Origin: Gemmatimonas sp. UBA7669
GTDB taxonomy: Bacteria; Gemmatimonadota; Gemmatimonadetes; Gemmatimonadales; Gemmatimonadaceae
DNA length: 64,000 bases
Direction: 5' to 3'
NCBI RefSeq assembly: GCF_002483225.1
Contig: NZ_DLHL01000003.1
Span: forward strand, 71,404-135,403
Both the position numbers and the translations under genes were made by a program. The notes beneath the pieces are model-generated. The model worked only from the letters and a program-made list of their open reading frames with translations. It was not told where the DNA came from and did no database searches. Shown here piece after piece: positions 45,083 through 54,105 of this stretch. The stretch's first letter is position 1. Every line of letters begins with the position of its first letter.

Positions 45083-46916
45083 GGTCACGGCGCGCCGGCC
45101 GCACGAGCTCCACGCGGCCGTCGGGATGCACGCCGTACAGCGGCAGGTCCTTCACGTCGGATTCGAGCTCGACGGTCTGCTGACTGACGCCAAACGGGAA
45201 GGCGTACACGGGAGCGGTGACGGTGTACGGATCGGCTGAGGCCAGATTGACGGTGTAGCCAAGATCCTGCAGCGAGCCCACCGTGATACGGCTCAGTGGA
45301 TTGGCCACATTGGCGTTGAGGCTTGGTGTCATGAGCTCGCGTCCGAACACGCTCTCGCGCCAGTGACTGTCGCGCGATCCGGCACCGCCCACGTTGGCCA
45401 CCGGCACACCGGGCCCTGAGTAGAGTACGGTGTTGACCGCGTTCAGTTGCTGGCGTGCGGCAGGTCCGGCAAAGAAGCTGGTGTCAGTTCCCGCTCCCAC
45501 CAGCAGCGAGCGCTGGAAGTTCCACAACGTGCCGATGCCGAACACGTGCCCCATCTCGTGCAGGATGACATCCTGCAACTGGCCGCGTCCAAGCAGCAGG
45601 TCCATGTCGGCGGCGTCGAACTCCATGATGCCGGCCACGGTGAGCCGCGTGCTGGTGTTGAACAGACAGGGACCGGCCTGACCCAGCACACCCAGCGGAC
45701 CGTCGATGTTCGTGATGCGGGCGAAGATCACCACGTCATCGATGGTTTCGTTGACCGCCGGCAACCACTCCTCGCCGCAGAAGCCAGCCGGACGATTTAC
45801 CAGCGTGCTGTGCACACGGCCGACGATGATGGAGCGCCACTTGGCCGCGGCCTGCGTGAAGGCGTTTCGCACGGCCGGCGTGGCGCCTTCGCCAATGAAG
45901 CGCACATCCACCTTGAAGAGTGACGACACCACCGTGGCCGTGAACGTCGCGGACACCGACGGCACGAGTGTGCTCGTGGCCACCAGCGTTTGAGTGGCCG
46001 CCGTGCCCAGTGTCCAGCTGCCTACAAAGGCCGTGCCGTTGGCCGGGTCGGTCAGCACGGTGCCTCCAGTGACGCTGCCGGAGTTGGGACCCGGCGTGAA
46101 CGTGATGGGCACGCCCCCCACCGGATTGCCGAACGCATCGGTGACACGCACACCCGGCGGCGTTGCCACGGGCACACCATCGATGGCCTGCTGATTGTCA
46201 CCCGCCACCTTCACGAACTGCGACGGCGCACCCGCTCTGGCGTTCACGCTGAACGTGGCGCCCTGTGTGCCAAGGGCTGTGGCGCGAAGGAACTGCTGTC
46301 CTGCCTGCGGACCCAGGGTCCACGCGCCCACCGTGGCGATGCCACTTGCGTTGGAGGTTTGCGTGCCGCCAGTCACGGTGCCGCCACCCTGGGTCACCGT
46401 GAAGGTGACCGCGACGTTGGGCACGGGATTGCCGTACACGTCCTCCGTCCGAATGGAGGGTCGCGTGGCCACCTCGCTCCCCACCACACCTTCGCCCGCC
46501 TCCGCAGACAGTCGGGTGAGCTGCGCCACGGGCCCCGGAGCCGCGGTGGCGGTGAAGGTCACCACCGGCACCCCGTCGGCCGTTGCGGTCAGTGTCTGAG
46601 TGCCCGCAATAGGACCCAATGTCCAACCACCCGAGCTGGCCTCGCCGTTGCCCGCTGTGCGCACGGAGTCGTTGACGACTCGCCCGCCGCCGCTCGTCAC
46701 GCGCCAGCGCACAAGCACGTTGCGCACCCCTTTGCCCTTGGCATCGGTGATGCGCACGGTGGGAATGGTGGGCGACACTGACGCCACTTCCGAGCTGATG
46801 GCGCTCGTGGTGGTGGGCTCGGCGGCCGATGGCACCTGCGGATCGCTGCCGCAGGCGGCGAGCGCGGCAAGCGCAAGGACCAGCGCGGCGGATGTGCCGC
46901 GACGCATCAACGGCAT
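45057..46916 (-). CDS. Secreted lipoprotein with Ig-like repeats and a leishmanolysin-like metalloprotease domain
   Basis: 619 residues from ATG 46914-46916. The signal ends in a lipobox, LALAALAACGSD. Three Big_1-like Ig domains follow (about residues 40-325), each ending with a WTLGP or WTLGT element. The C-terminal catalytic part has the zincin motif HEMGHVFGIGTLW and nearby MEFDAADMD, resembling M8/leishmanolysin-like peptidases. It probably acts at the cell surface. An open frame continues far upstream to 48149, but that extension is antisense to the M16 gene and is not real. Confidence 0.82.
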   Translation of the reverse strand: MPLMRRGTSAALVLALAALAACGSDPQVPSAAEPTTTSAISSEVASVSPTIPTVRITDAKGKGVRNVLVRWRVTSGGGRVVNDSVRTAGNGEASSGGWTLGPIAGTQTLTATADGVPVVTFTATAAPGPVAQLTRLSAEAGEGVVGSEVATRPSIRTEDVYGNPVPNVAVTFTVTQGGGTVTGGTQTSNASGIATVGAWTLGPQAGQQFLRATALGTQGATFSVNARAGAPSQFVKVAGDNQQAIDGVPVATPPGVRVTDAFGNPVGGVPITFTPGPNSGSVTGGTVLTDPANGTAFVGSWTLGTAATQTLVATSTLVPSVSATFTATVVSSLFKVDVRFIGEGATPAVRNAFTQAAAKWRSIIVGRVHSTLVNRPAGFCGEEWLPAVNETIDDVVIFARITNIDGPLGVLGQAGPCLFNTSTRLTVAGIMEFDAADMDLLLGRGQLQDVILHEMGHVFGIGTLWNFQRSLLVGAGTDTSFFAGPAARQQLNAVNTVLYSGPGVPVANVGGAGSRDSHWRESVFGRELMTPSLNANVANPLSRITVGSLQDLGYTVNLASADPYTVTAPVYAFPFGVSQQTVELESDVKDLPLYGVHPDGRVELVRPARRDLTRPRGGR

Positions 46917-47039
46917 AGGCACGACGGGAAAGGCACAGGACATTTCTGTTCGGACCGGGTGGTGTAAAGTGACGGACGAAATGCGGAAAGACGCGAGGAC
47001 GGGGTTTCGGGTTTGTGTACCAGCCTCAAATATTGACCC

Positions 47040-48350
47040 ATGCACATCCCCGTCGAGAGCCTTCGGCTCCCCAATGGTCTGCAGGTGGTGTTGTCCCGAG
47101 ATCACACGGCACCCATCGTGGCCGTCAATCTGTGGTATCACGTGGGATCCGCCAACGAGCGGGAAGATCGCACGGGATTCGCGCACCTGTTTGAACACAT
47201 GTTGTTTCAGGGTTCGGCAAACGTCGAGGCCAACGAGCACTTCGAACTGGTGCAGCGCGCGGGCGGCACGCTGAACGGATCGACCTGGCTGGACCGCACC
47301 AACTACTACGAGACGCTGCCCTCCCATCAATTGGCACTCGCTTTGTGGCTGGAGGCGGACCGGATGGGACGAATGTTGCCAGCGATGACACAGGCGAAGC
47401 TCGATACGCAGCGGGATGTGGTGAAAAACGAGCGCCGCTGGTCGGTGGACAACCAGCCCTATGGCACGTGGTGGGAGAGACTGCCGGCGCTCACCTTCCC
47501 GCCGTCGCATCCCTTCCATCACTCGCTCATCGGCTCCATGGAGCACCTGAGCGATGCGTCGCTGGAAGATGTCGCCGACTTCTTTCGCACTTATTACACC
47601 CCCGACAACGCAGTGTTGACCATCGCCGGTGACTTCGACCGCGAGGATGCGCTGCGGCTGGTACACAGCTACTTCGGCGAGTTCCCGGCCGGCAGCGATC
47701 GTCCCCCGCTGCGCGACATGACCGTGCCGCCGGTGTTTGGTGACACGCGACGGGAGGTGGTGCCCGATGCCGTGGCGCTCCCGCGGGTTTTCGTGGCCTG
47801 CCGGACGCCCGTGTTCGGCAGTGACGGCTACTACGCCGCCAGTCTGGCCGCCGCCGTGCTCGGTTTGCGCAGCGGTTGCCGCCTGGAACAGTCGCTGGTG
47901 CGCCGCCAGCGCGTGGCCTCGCAGGCTTCGGCCTTCACCTACGACCTCGCCAAGGGCAGCGACCTGCTGGTGGTGGATGCCACGGCCCATCCCGATGTCA
48001 CCGCCGAGCAGCTGGAAGCGGCCGTCCTCGCCGAACTCGACCTCATGCACACGCAGGGCGTGACCGAAGACGAGGTGCAGCGTGCACGCGCCCTCATCGA
48101 GACGGGGTTCGTGACCAGCATGCAGTCGGCCGCCGAGCGCGCCGACCAATTGTCGCGCTTCGCCACGTACTTTGGCGATGCGTCGCTCATCAACACGCAG
48201 GTGGCGCGCTATCAGGCGGTCAGCGCCGCCGATGTGTCACGACTGGCGCGCGAACGTCTGGGTCCCGACAATCGGGTGGTGCTGCTGTACGTTCCGGCGG
48301 ATGGCGCCGAAACGGATGCGGAAGCGCAGGCGATGGAGGTGGGGGCATGA
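47040..48350 (+). CDS. M16-family zinc protease, catalytic subunit
   Basis: 436 residues. The inverted zinc motif HLFEH (GFAHLFEHMLFQGS, about residue 50) and a downstream Glu (around NERRWSVDN) are intact, so this is the active partner of a processing-peptidase-like pair. No signal peptide is present from the ATG at 47040. The stop overlaps the start of a second M16 gene (ATGA), which encodes the non-catalytic subunit. Together they should form a heterodimeric protease for small unfolded peptides. Confidence 0.93.
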   Translation: MHIPVESLRLPNGLQVVLSRDHTAPIVAVNLWYHVGSANEREDRTGFAHLFEHMLFQGSANVEANEHFELVQRAGGTLNGSTWLDRTNYYETLPSHQLALALWLEADRMGRMLPAMTQAKLDTQRDVVKNERRWSVDNQPYGTWWERLPALTFPPSHPFHHSLIGSMEHLSDASLEDVADFFRTYYTPDNAVLTIAGDFDREDALRLVHSYFGEFPAGSDRPPLRDMTVPPVFGDTRREVVPDAVALPRVFVACRTPVFGSDGYYAASLAAAVLGLRSGCRLEQSLVRRQRVASQASAFTYDLAKGSDLLVVDATAHPDVTAEQLEAAVLAELDLMHTQGVTEDEVQRARALIETGFVTSMQSAAERADQLSRFATYFGDASLINTQVARYQAVSAADVSRLARERLGPDNRVVLLYVPADGAETDAEAQAMEVGA

Positions 48351-49741
48351 GCACCGTCACGCAGGGTGACACCACCTCGGCGCCAGCGCGTCCGGGTGCT
48401 GGCACGCCACGTCCCTATCGCTTTCCCGCGTTTCAGACGCGCATTCTGGCCAATGGCCTGCGTCTGATCGTGGCCAACGTGCCGGCCTATCCGGTGGTCA
48501 CGATGTTGGCCGTGGTGGAAGCGGGCGCTACGCGCGATCCACGTGATGTGGAAGGGCTCGCCCAGTTCACCACGCGCGGTCTCGCCGAAGGCACGCGGGA
48601 CATGGACGCGCTGCAGTTGGCCACGCGTCTTGAAATGCTTGGCACCACCATCGACACTGGTGCCGACTGGGACTCGGCCATCGTCCAACTGACGGCGCTG
48701 GCCACGCGCGTGGATGATGCCATGGCGGTGCTGGCCGAGGTGCTGCGCTATCCGGCGTTTCCGGAGCGGGAACTCGAGCGCATGCGGGCTGAGCGCCGTG
48801 CGGATCTGGCACAGTTGCGCGCCGAACCGCGCGGCTTGTCCGATGTGTTCTTCTCGCGTCTGCTCTACGATCCGGCCTCACGCTTTGCGCGACTCGCTGG
48901 CGGCGATGAGCGCAGTGTGGAGCGCCTCACGCGCGAGGCGGTGCTGGCGTTTCACGCCGAGTACTATCGGCCCGATGCCACGGCGCTGATGCTGGTGGGC
49001 GACATTGACGTCGAACACGCAGTGCGCCTGGTTTCGCAGTGCTTTGGCGACTGGAGCGGATCGGCGCCGCCGGTGAGCGAGCCACTGGCGGCCTCACGTT
49101 TCACGGAGCCGCGCGTCCATCTGGTGCACAAGGCCGATGCGCCGCAGTCCGAAGTGCGGGTGGGTCATGTGGCCATTCCGCGCCTGCACGAGGATTACTT
49201 CCCCGTGGTGGTCATGAATGCCATCCTCGGCGGGCTGTTCTCGTCGCGTCTCAATCTCAACCTGCGCGAAGCTCACGCTTACACGTATGGCGCGCACTCG
49301 GCCTTCGATTGGCGTCGTGCGGCCAGTCCGTTCGAGGTGTCGACGGCCGTGGAAACGGCCGTCACGGCTGATGCGCTGCGCGAGATTCAACACGAGATTG
49401 CGCGCATCCGCGAAGCGCCGGTGAGTGAGGCCGAATTGTCGCTGGCCGTATCGTATCTCATTGGCGTATTTCCCATTCGTTTTGAGACCACGGCCGAAGT
49501 GGCTGGTGGCCTCGCGAATGTGGAGATCTTCCGTCTGCCCAGCACCTACTTCGATACGTATCGCGAGCGCGTGCAGGCCGTGACGGTGGACGATGTCTTG
49601 CGCGTGGCGCGTACGCACCTCGATCCGTCGCGGCTGCAGGTGGTGGTGGTGGGTGATGCGCACGCCATCCGCGAACCCATTGCCGCATTGGGGCTCGGAC
49701 CGATTAGCGTGTACGACACCACCGACGACGATCCGCGCTGA
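48347..49741 (+). CDS. M16-family protein, non-catalytic partner
   Basis: 464 residues from ATG 48347, coupled to the upstream M16 gene. The position of the HxxEH motif reads FTTRGLAEG, so zinc ligands are missing. The substrate-binding C-terminal half is conserved, with GGLFSSRLNLNLREAHAYTY carrying the Arg/Tyr pair typical of M16 beta subunits. The open frame extends upstream to 47876, but that part overlaps the first M16 gene out of frame and is excluded. Confidence 0.92.
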   Translation: MSTVTQGDTTSAPARPGAGTPRPYRFPAFQTRILANGLRLIVANVPAYPVVTMLAVVEAGATRDPRDVEGLAQFTTRGLAEGTRDMDALQLATRLEMLGTTIDTGADWDSAIVQLTALATRVDDAMAVLAEVLRYPAFPERELERMRAERRADLAQLRAEPRGLSDVFFSRLLYDPASRFARLAGGDERSVERLTREAVLAFHAEYYRPDATALMLVGDIDVEHAVRLVSQCFGDWSGSAPPVSEPLAASRFTEPRVHLVHKADAPQSEVRVGHVAIPRLHEDYFPVVVMNAILGGLFSSRLNLNLREAHAYTYGAHSAFDWRRAASPFEVSTAVETAVTADALREIQHEIARIREAPVSEAELSLAVSYLIGVFPIRFETTAEVAGGLANVEIFRLPSTYFDTYRERVQAVTVDDVLRVARTHLDPSRLQVVVVGDAHAIREPIAALGLGPISVYDTTDDDPR

Positions 49742-49776
49742 TCCCCCGTCTTCTCCTCACCCCGTCTCCACCCGAC

Positions 49777-50514
49777 GTGTCGCCAACCCGAAAGTCTGCG
49801 CCCACGCGCGCAGCGGTCTCCACGAAGCTCGTCAAACCCCCCAAGTCGACGTTCTACGAAGTGCGTCGTTCCAAGATCCAGGGCCGCGGCGCCTTTGCGG
49901 TGCGGTCCATCCGCAAGGGTCAGATCGTGGACGAGTATTGGGGACAGCGCATTACGCACGAGGAGGCAGACCGGCGCTATGACGACAACGAGGGCCGGCA
50001 TCACACGTTCCTGTTTGTGCTGGATGACGACACGGTGCTCGATGCCCGCTTTGGCGGCAACGATGCCCGGTTCATCAATCATTCCTGCGATCCCAATTGT
50101 GAGACGGAGATCGAGGATGGGCACATCTACATCAAGGCGATCAAGTCGATTGCGCCGGAAACGGAGCTGACCTACGACTATCGCTTCGAGTGGCAGGACG
50201 AATACGAGCCGGATGACGTGCGCTACTACGCCTGCCGTTGCGGCTCTCCCAAGTGTCGGGGGACGATCCTCCGCGTGCCGGTGTACCTGCGGCCCACCAT
50301 CCGGAAGTGGCTGGCTGGCGAGGATGTGGCCAAGCCGCGCAAGCCGGTTCGGAAGCGAACCGTAAAGTCGGCGGACAAGCGGGAGAAGCACGTGGCCCAT
50401 CCACATGTGGCGGAGCGCCATGCCACTCGCAGTACCAAGGCGTCCAAGACCACGCGCCCGTCAGCAAGAAAGTCAGTCAAGAAAGCAGGGAAGAAGTCTT
50501 CCTCGCGTGCTTGA
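49777..50514 (+). CDS. SET-domain protein methyltransferase with basic histone-like tail
   Basis: 245 residues with GTG start. The SET domain (about residues 25-150) has SKIQGRGAFAVRSIRKGQIV, RFINHSCDPNCE with the catalytic-pocket NHSC, and YDYRF. It is followed by a post-SET zinc motif CRCGSPKCRGTI. The last ~75 residues are Lys/Arg/Ser/Ala-rich, with repeats like KSADKREKH and KSVKKAGKKSSS, resembling histone H1 or HU-tail sequences. The protein could methylate lysine on a DNA-associated protein or on its own tail. The tail overlaps the start region of the Nudix gene closely. Confidence 0.88.
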   Translation: MSPTRKSAPTRAAVSTKLVKPPKSTFYEVRRSKIQGRGAFAVRSIRKGQIVDEYWGQRITHEEADRRYDDNEGRHHTFLFVLDDDTVLDARFGGNDARFINHSCDPNCETEIEDGHIYIKAIKSIAPETELTYDYRFEWQDEYEPDDVRYYACRCGSPKCRGTILRVPVYLRPTIRKWLAGEDVAKPRKPVRKRTVKSADKREKHVAHPHVAERHATRSTKASKTTRPSARKSVKKAGKKSSSRA

Positions 50515-50524
50515 TGGGGCGGCC

Positions 50525-51106
50525 ATGAGCAAGAAGGCACCGGAACCAACACCGGAAACGAAAGTTCAAACCGGCAAGGTGGGTGGTACCCGCGTGTATA
50601 CGGGGCGCATCATCTCGGTGGATCTGGACACCGTCCGTTTTCCGGATGGTTCAACGGGCCAACTGGAGATGATCCGGCATCCGGGGGCCAGTGCGGTGGT
50701 GCCGGTACTGCGCGCCGACCTCCCGGACCCGGAGATCCTGCTCATCAGGCAATACCGGTACGCCGCCGAACAGTACCTGTATGAGGTGCCGGCGGGTCGG
50801 CTGGACGCCGGTGAGCCGCCCGAGGTCTGTGCGGCCCGCGAGCTGCGCGAGGAAACGGGTTACCGGGCTGAACGCATCGTGCCGCTGTTCACGATGTACA
50901 CGACGCCAGGCTTCACTGATGAACGCATTCATCTCTTTGTGGCCACCGGGCTCACGGCAGGGGACGCCGAGCGCGAGGCGGATGAGTTCATGGAGCTGGT
51001 CCCGATGCCGCTGTCCCGGGCGCTGGCACTCATCGAGGAAGGCGCCATCCAGGATGCCAAAACGGCATTGGCGCTGCTCTACGCCGCGCGCTTTGTGCTG
51101 ACCTGA
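50525..51106 (+). CDS. Nudix hydrolase, ADP-ribose pyrophosphatase type
   Basis: 193 residues from ATG 50525. The Nudix box is complete (GRLDAGEPPEVCAARELREE followed by TGY), preceded by the ADPRase-type segment ILLIRQYRYAAEQYLYEVPA. C-terminal helices (IQDAKTALALLYA) match the subfamily. It hydrolyses ADP-ribose or a similar nucleoside diphosphate sugar to AMP and ribose-5-phosphate. It begins 10 bp after the SET gene and is followed by a strong terminator. Confidence 0.9.
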   Translation: MSKKAPEPTPETKVQTGKVGGTRVYTGRIISVDLDTVRFPDGSTGQLEMIRHPGASAVVPVLRADLPDPEILLIRQYRYAAEQYLYEVPAGRLDAGEPPEVCAARELREETGYRAERIVPLFTMYTTPGFTDERIHLFVATGLTAGDAEREADEFMELVPMPLSRALALIEEGAIQDAKTALALLYAARFVLT

Positions 51107-51134
51107 CATCCCACGCTCAGCCGCGTCTCGCTCC

Positions 51135-51166
51135 GAGGACAGCCCCATGTGGCTGTCCTCTTTTTT
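51135..51166 (+). terminator. Intrinsic terminator after the Nudix gene
   Basis: A perfect 10-bp stem GAGGACAGCC/GGCTGTCCTC with loop CCATGT, directly followed by six T residues. This is the clearest Rho-independent terminator in the window. Confidence 0.92.
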
Positions 51167-51410
51167 GTCCACTTTGAAGGACGGTGAGACGGCCATCTGG
51201 ACGTTTGAGAGGACGCGTGCGCCGCGTCACGTTCTACGTAAGCTATTGAATTACAAGTACTTAACAGAAGATGTTCCCTTTTGTTCCCCGCGGCACGCCC
51301 CATGCACTATATCAGGATGCGCAAAGCCTGGCACTGCCGGACAGACCGGATGGCCGCCTAAGCGTCGCGAGGTAAACTACTCGCGTCACCGCAGGATGGA
51401 GGACGGACCC

Positions 51411-52055
51411 ATGGCCGAACTGGCTCGTACGCGACTGACCACCCACGCCACCGAAACGGTGCCGGTGCGTGAGCACCTGCGCACCCTGGATGACGGCGAT
51501 GTGGTGTCCGCCTTCCTCGCTGGCGAGGAGCGCGCGTTCGAGGAGCTGGTCGACCGCTATCAGGGGCGGCTCCTCAACTTCATCTACCGCACCATCGGCG
51601 ATCGTGATCGCGCCGAGGACCTGGTACAGGAAGTGTTCATCCGGGTGTACCGCCACATCGCCCGCTTCGATCGCTCCAAGAAGTTCTCGACCTGGATCTA
51701 TACGATCGCGTCGAACCTGGCCAAGAACGAACTGCGCAATCGCTCGCGCAATCCGCTGGTGCTGTTCCAGACCATCAAGGCCAAGTTCGAGGACGAGGAG
51801 CGTCCCCTCCAGTTCGAGGACGTGCACACGCGGCCCGACGACCTGTTCCGGAAGCGCCACCTGCGCGAGATGGTGGAGCAGTCGGTCGGACAGCTCCCGG
51901 CCCATCACCGCGAGGTGTTCGTTCTGCGCGAGCTCGAAGGCAAGTCCTACGAGGAGATCGCTGAGATCACGGGGGTCAACCTCGGGACGGTCAAGTCGCG
52001 GCTCAACCGGGCGCGGACGGCGTTTGCCGATATCATCGCGCCGCTGGTTCGCTGA
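51411..52055 (+). CDS. ECF-type RNA polymerase sigma factor
   Basis: 214 residues from ATG 51411, with GGAGG nine bases upstream. Region 2 runs from about residue 35 (AFEELVDRYQGRLLNFIYRT, then DRAEDLVQEVFIRVYRHI and FSTWIYTIASNLAKNELR). Region 4 near the C-terminus has LPAHHREVFVLRELEGKSYE and a helix-turn-helix ITGVNLGTVKSRLNRAR. The downstream zinc-finger protein is its likely anti-sigma factor. A long palindrome lies between the two genes. Confidence 0.93.
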   Translation: MAELARTRLTTHATETVPVREHLRTLDDGDVVSAFLAGEERAFEELVDRYQGRLLNFIYRTIGDRDRAEDLVQEVFIRVYRHIARFDRSKKFSTWIYTIASNLAKNELRNRSRNPLVLFQTIKAKFEDEERPLQFEDVHTRPDDLFRKRHLREMVEQSVGQLPAHHREVFVLRELEGKSYEEIAEITGVNLGTVKSRLNRARTAFADIIAPLVR

Positions 52056-52072
52056 CGGGGTGGAGGTTCTGA

Positions 52073-52200
52073 GGAACTGACGGTGTGAGGATCGGAGGAT
52101 CCGGGGATTGGAGAGCGGCCAGTGGGGACCTGTGTACTGACGGGTCCCCACCGGCCGCCCTCTTATCCTCCAATCCTCCGATCCTCACACCGTCAGTTCC
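52073..52200. repeat. 128-nt near-perfect palindrome between sigma and anti-sigma genes
   Basis: Outer arms 52073-52100 and 52173-52200 are perfect 28-bp inverted repeats beginning GGAACTGACGGTGTGAGGAT. Inner arms continue the pairing through GTGGGGACC/GGTCCCCAC with a few mismatches, leaving a loop of about 11 nt. A related element lies at 63861-63956. It would form a very stable RNA hairpin after the sigma factor stop. Confidence 0.9.
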
Positions 52201-52366
52201 ATGGACCCCTGTCTCCTCCTGTTCTGGGCTTGCCCCACCCCCCTCCCCACTGCAAACTCCGTCACCGGAACCCTCCCCCCGTGGGTCGGGTACCTTCCCC
52301 TGTCCCCCAACCCGCGATGCGGTGGGAGAGGGCGCATTCAGGGGTAGGTGGCTTCCGCGACGGACG

Positions 52367-52945
52367 ATGGACTGCAAGCGTTTCCGCAAGAATCATCTCG
52401 GGTATCTCGATGACACCCTGCCCGGCACCGACATGGCTGCCGCGCAACGTCATCTGCTGGCATGTGAGCGCTGTGCCGCGCATGACGCGCTGGTCCGTCG
52501 CTCACTCATGGCCGCACGCAGCCTGCCCACCCTCGAGCCCAGCGCTGACTTTCAGGCCAAGTTGCGCGCCCGTCTCGCGCAGTGCCGAGCCGAACAGCAG
52601 GCGGAGGCACTGAATCACCAGTCGGTCGGTGTCACCGACACGATGCTGCCCTTGGTTGCACCAACCACGCGGGTGGCGCATCCCGTGCGCACCGCCATGG
52701 CCGTCGCCGCTGGAGCCATGCTTGGGGTGGTGGCCTGGCAGAGTGTCCGGGAGTCAGCCACGCCTGAGCTGCGCATGGCGCCGGTCATTGCCTCGACGCC
52801 AGCCATTCCAGCCTCGCCCTATGTATCCGCCGAGCTGCTGCAGGCCATGGCCACCGGCAATCCGGTTTGGTCGGCGGCAATGGTGGTGGACGACCTCCCG
52901 GTCACGTTCGTGAGCACCAACTACACGTTCGACGCCGGCCGCTGA
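52367..52945 (+). CDS. Putative zinc-finger anti-sigma factor
   Basis: 192 residues from ATG 52367. The N-terminal zf-HC2-like motif is HLLACERC (about residues 28-35). A short hydrophobic segment near residue 108 (RTAMAVAAGAMLGVVAWQS) may be the membrane anchor, and a ~65-residue periplasmic tail follows. It lies directly downstream of the ECF sigma gene after the palindrome, the usual order for a cognate pair. The frame opens upstream to 52085 across the palindrome, but that part is Pro-rich non-coding sequence. Confidence 0.8.
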   Translation: MDCKRFRKNHLGYLDDTLPGTDMAAAQRHLLACERCAAHDALVRRSLMAARSLPTLEPSADFQAKLRARLAQCRAEQQAEALNHQSVGVTDTMLPLVAPTTRVAHPVRTAMAVAAGAMLGVVAWQSVRESATPELRMAPVIASTPAIPASPYVSAELLQAMATGNPVWSAAMVVDDLPVTFVSTNYTFDAGR

Positions 52946-52998
52946 GAGCCGGATCTGTCGCTCGGCGGGCGGGTTTGATGCGCTGCTAAATTGCCGAC

Positions 52999-54105
52999 AT
53001 GCCGCCGAAAGCTGCTCCCCGCGAAGCCTCACCCCTGCGAGTTGTGCAGGCCGCCGTGCAGGCCCGCGCGTTCGAGCCCGTGTACTACCTGTTCGGCGAT
53101 GACGATTTCCTGAAGGAAGCCGCCGTGCGCGACTTGCTCGACGCGGCCATCGACGCGTCCACGCGCGACTTCAATTGCGAAGTGCGCCGCGCCGGTGATC
53201 TCGATGCCGAGACCTTGGGCAGCCTGCTGGGAACACCACCCATGTTGGCCGAGCGACGGGCCCTGGTGTTGCGCGACGTCACCGCGCTCAAGAAGGCGGC
53301 GCGCCAGCAACTCGATCGCTACTTGCAGCGTCCGGCGAGTGACACGCTGCTCTTGCTCACCTCGCCGGCGGGCACCAAGGCTGACACCGCGCTGAGCCAG
53401 GCTGCGGTCGCGCTCGATTTTGCGCCCCTTACCCCGGAGCGCGTGCGCAAGTGGATTACGCATCACGCGTCCACCGTATTGCAGATGACCGTGACCGATG
53501 ACGCCACGCAGCTGTTGCAGCAGGCGGTCGGCAACGATCTGCATCTGCTGGCCGCGGAGCTCGACAAATGCGCCAGCTATGTGCAGGGGGAAGCGTCCGC
53601 TGAATCCGCAGCAGAGGCACACACGGTCATCGACGCTGATGCGGTCTCGGCGGTCGTTGGTGTGCGGCGCGGTGAAACGGTGACAGACTTGCTGGATGCG
53701 GTGGCGCGACACGATGCAGCCGCTGCGACCCAGCTGGTGTCGCATGTGCTGGGTCAACCCAAGGTGACCGCCGTGCAGGTGGTCATGATGTTGAGCACCC
53801 AGGCCTTTGCGCTGGCGTATGGTCGGTCACGCCGCGACGCCGGAGTGCCGACCAATCGCCTGCCACAGGAATACTTCGCCTTTCTCAAGGAAACGGGTGG
53901 CTTTCCGGGACGCCCCTGGGGTGAAGCAGCGTCCGCGTGGACCAAGGTCACCGATCAGTGGAGCACCGAAGCCTGCAGCCGCGCACTCACGCTGTTGCTC
54001 GAAGCCGATCTCGCACTCAAGGATACGACCGTGTCGAATGCGGAGCAGATTCTGATGTCGCTGGTCCTGGCCCTCTGCGCCACGCGTCGTCGGCGGGCGG
54101 CATGA
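52999..54105 (+). CDS. holA: DNA polymerase III subunit delta
   Basis: 368 residues. It has the HolA N-terminal region YYLFGDDDFLKEAAVRDLL, the segment LLGTPPMLAERRALVLRDV and the helical collar region at the C-terminus (WSTEACSRALTLLLEADLAL). It is the wrench subunit of the clamp-loader complex that opens the beta clamp. The stop overlaps the next gene's ATG as ATGA. Confidence 0.93.
   Translation: MPPKAAPREASPLRVVQAAVQARAFEPVYYLFGDDDFLKEAAVRDLLDAAIDASTRDFNCEVRRAGDLDAETLGSLLGTPPMLAERRALVLRDVTALKKAARQQLDRYLQRPASDTLLLLTSPAGTKADTALSQAAVALDFAPLTPERVRKWITHHASTVLQMTVTDDATQLLQQAVGNDLHLLAAELDKCASYVQGEASAESAAEAHTVIDADAVSAVVGVRRGETVTDLLDAVARHDAAAATQLVSHVLGQPKVTAVQVVMMLSTQAFALAYGRSRRDAGVPTNRLPQEYFAFLKETGGFPGRPWGEAASAWTKVTDQWSTEACSRALTLLLEADLALKDTTVSNAEQILMSLVLALCATRRRRAA

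Noticed and set aside
46917..48149. Minus-strand open frame extending the metalloprotease gene to 1030 residues
   Set aside because: This part is antisense to the clear M16 protease gene and has His/Arg/Gln-rich composition. The signal peptide and lipobox at 46916 mark the true start.
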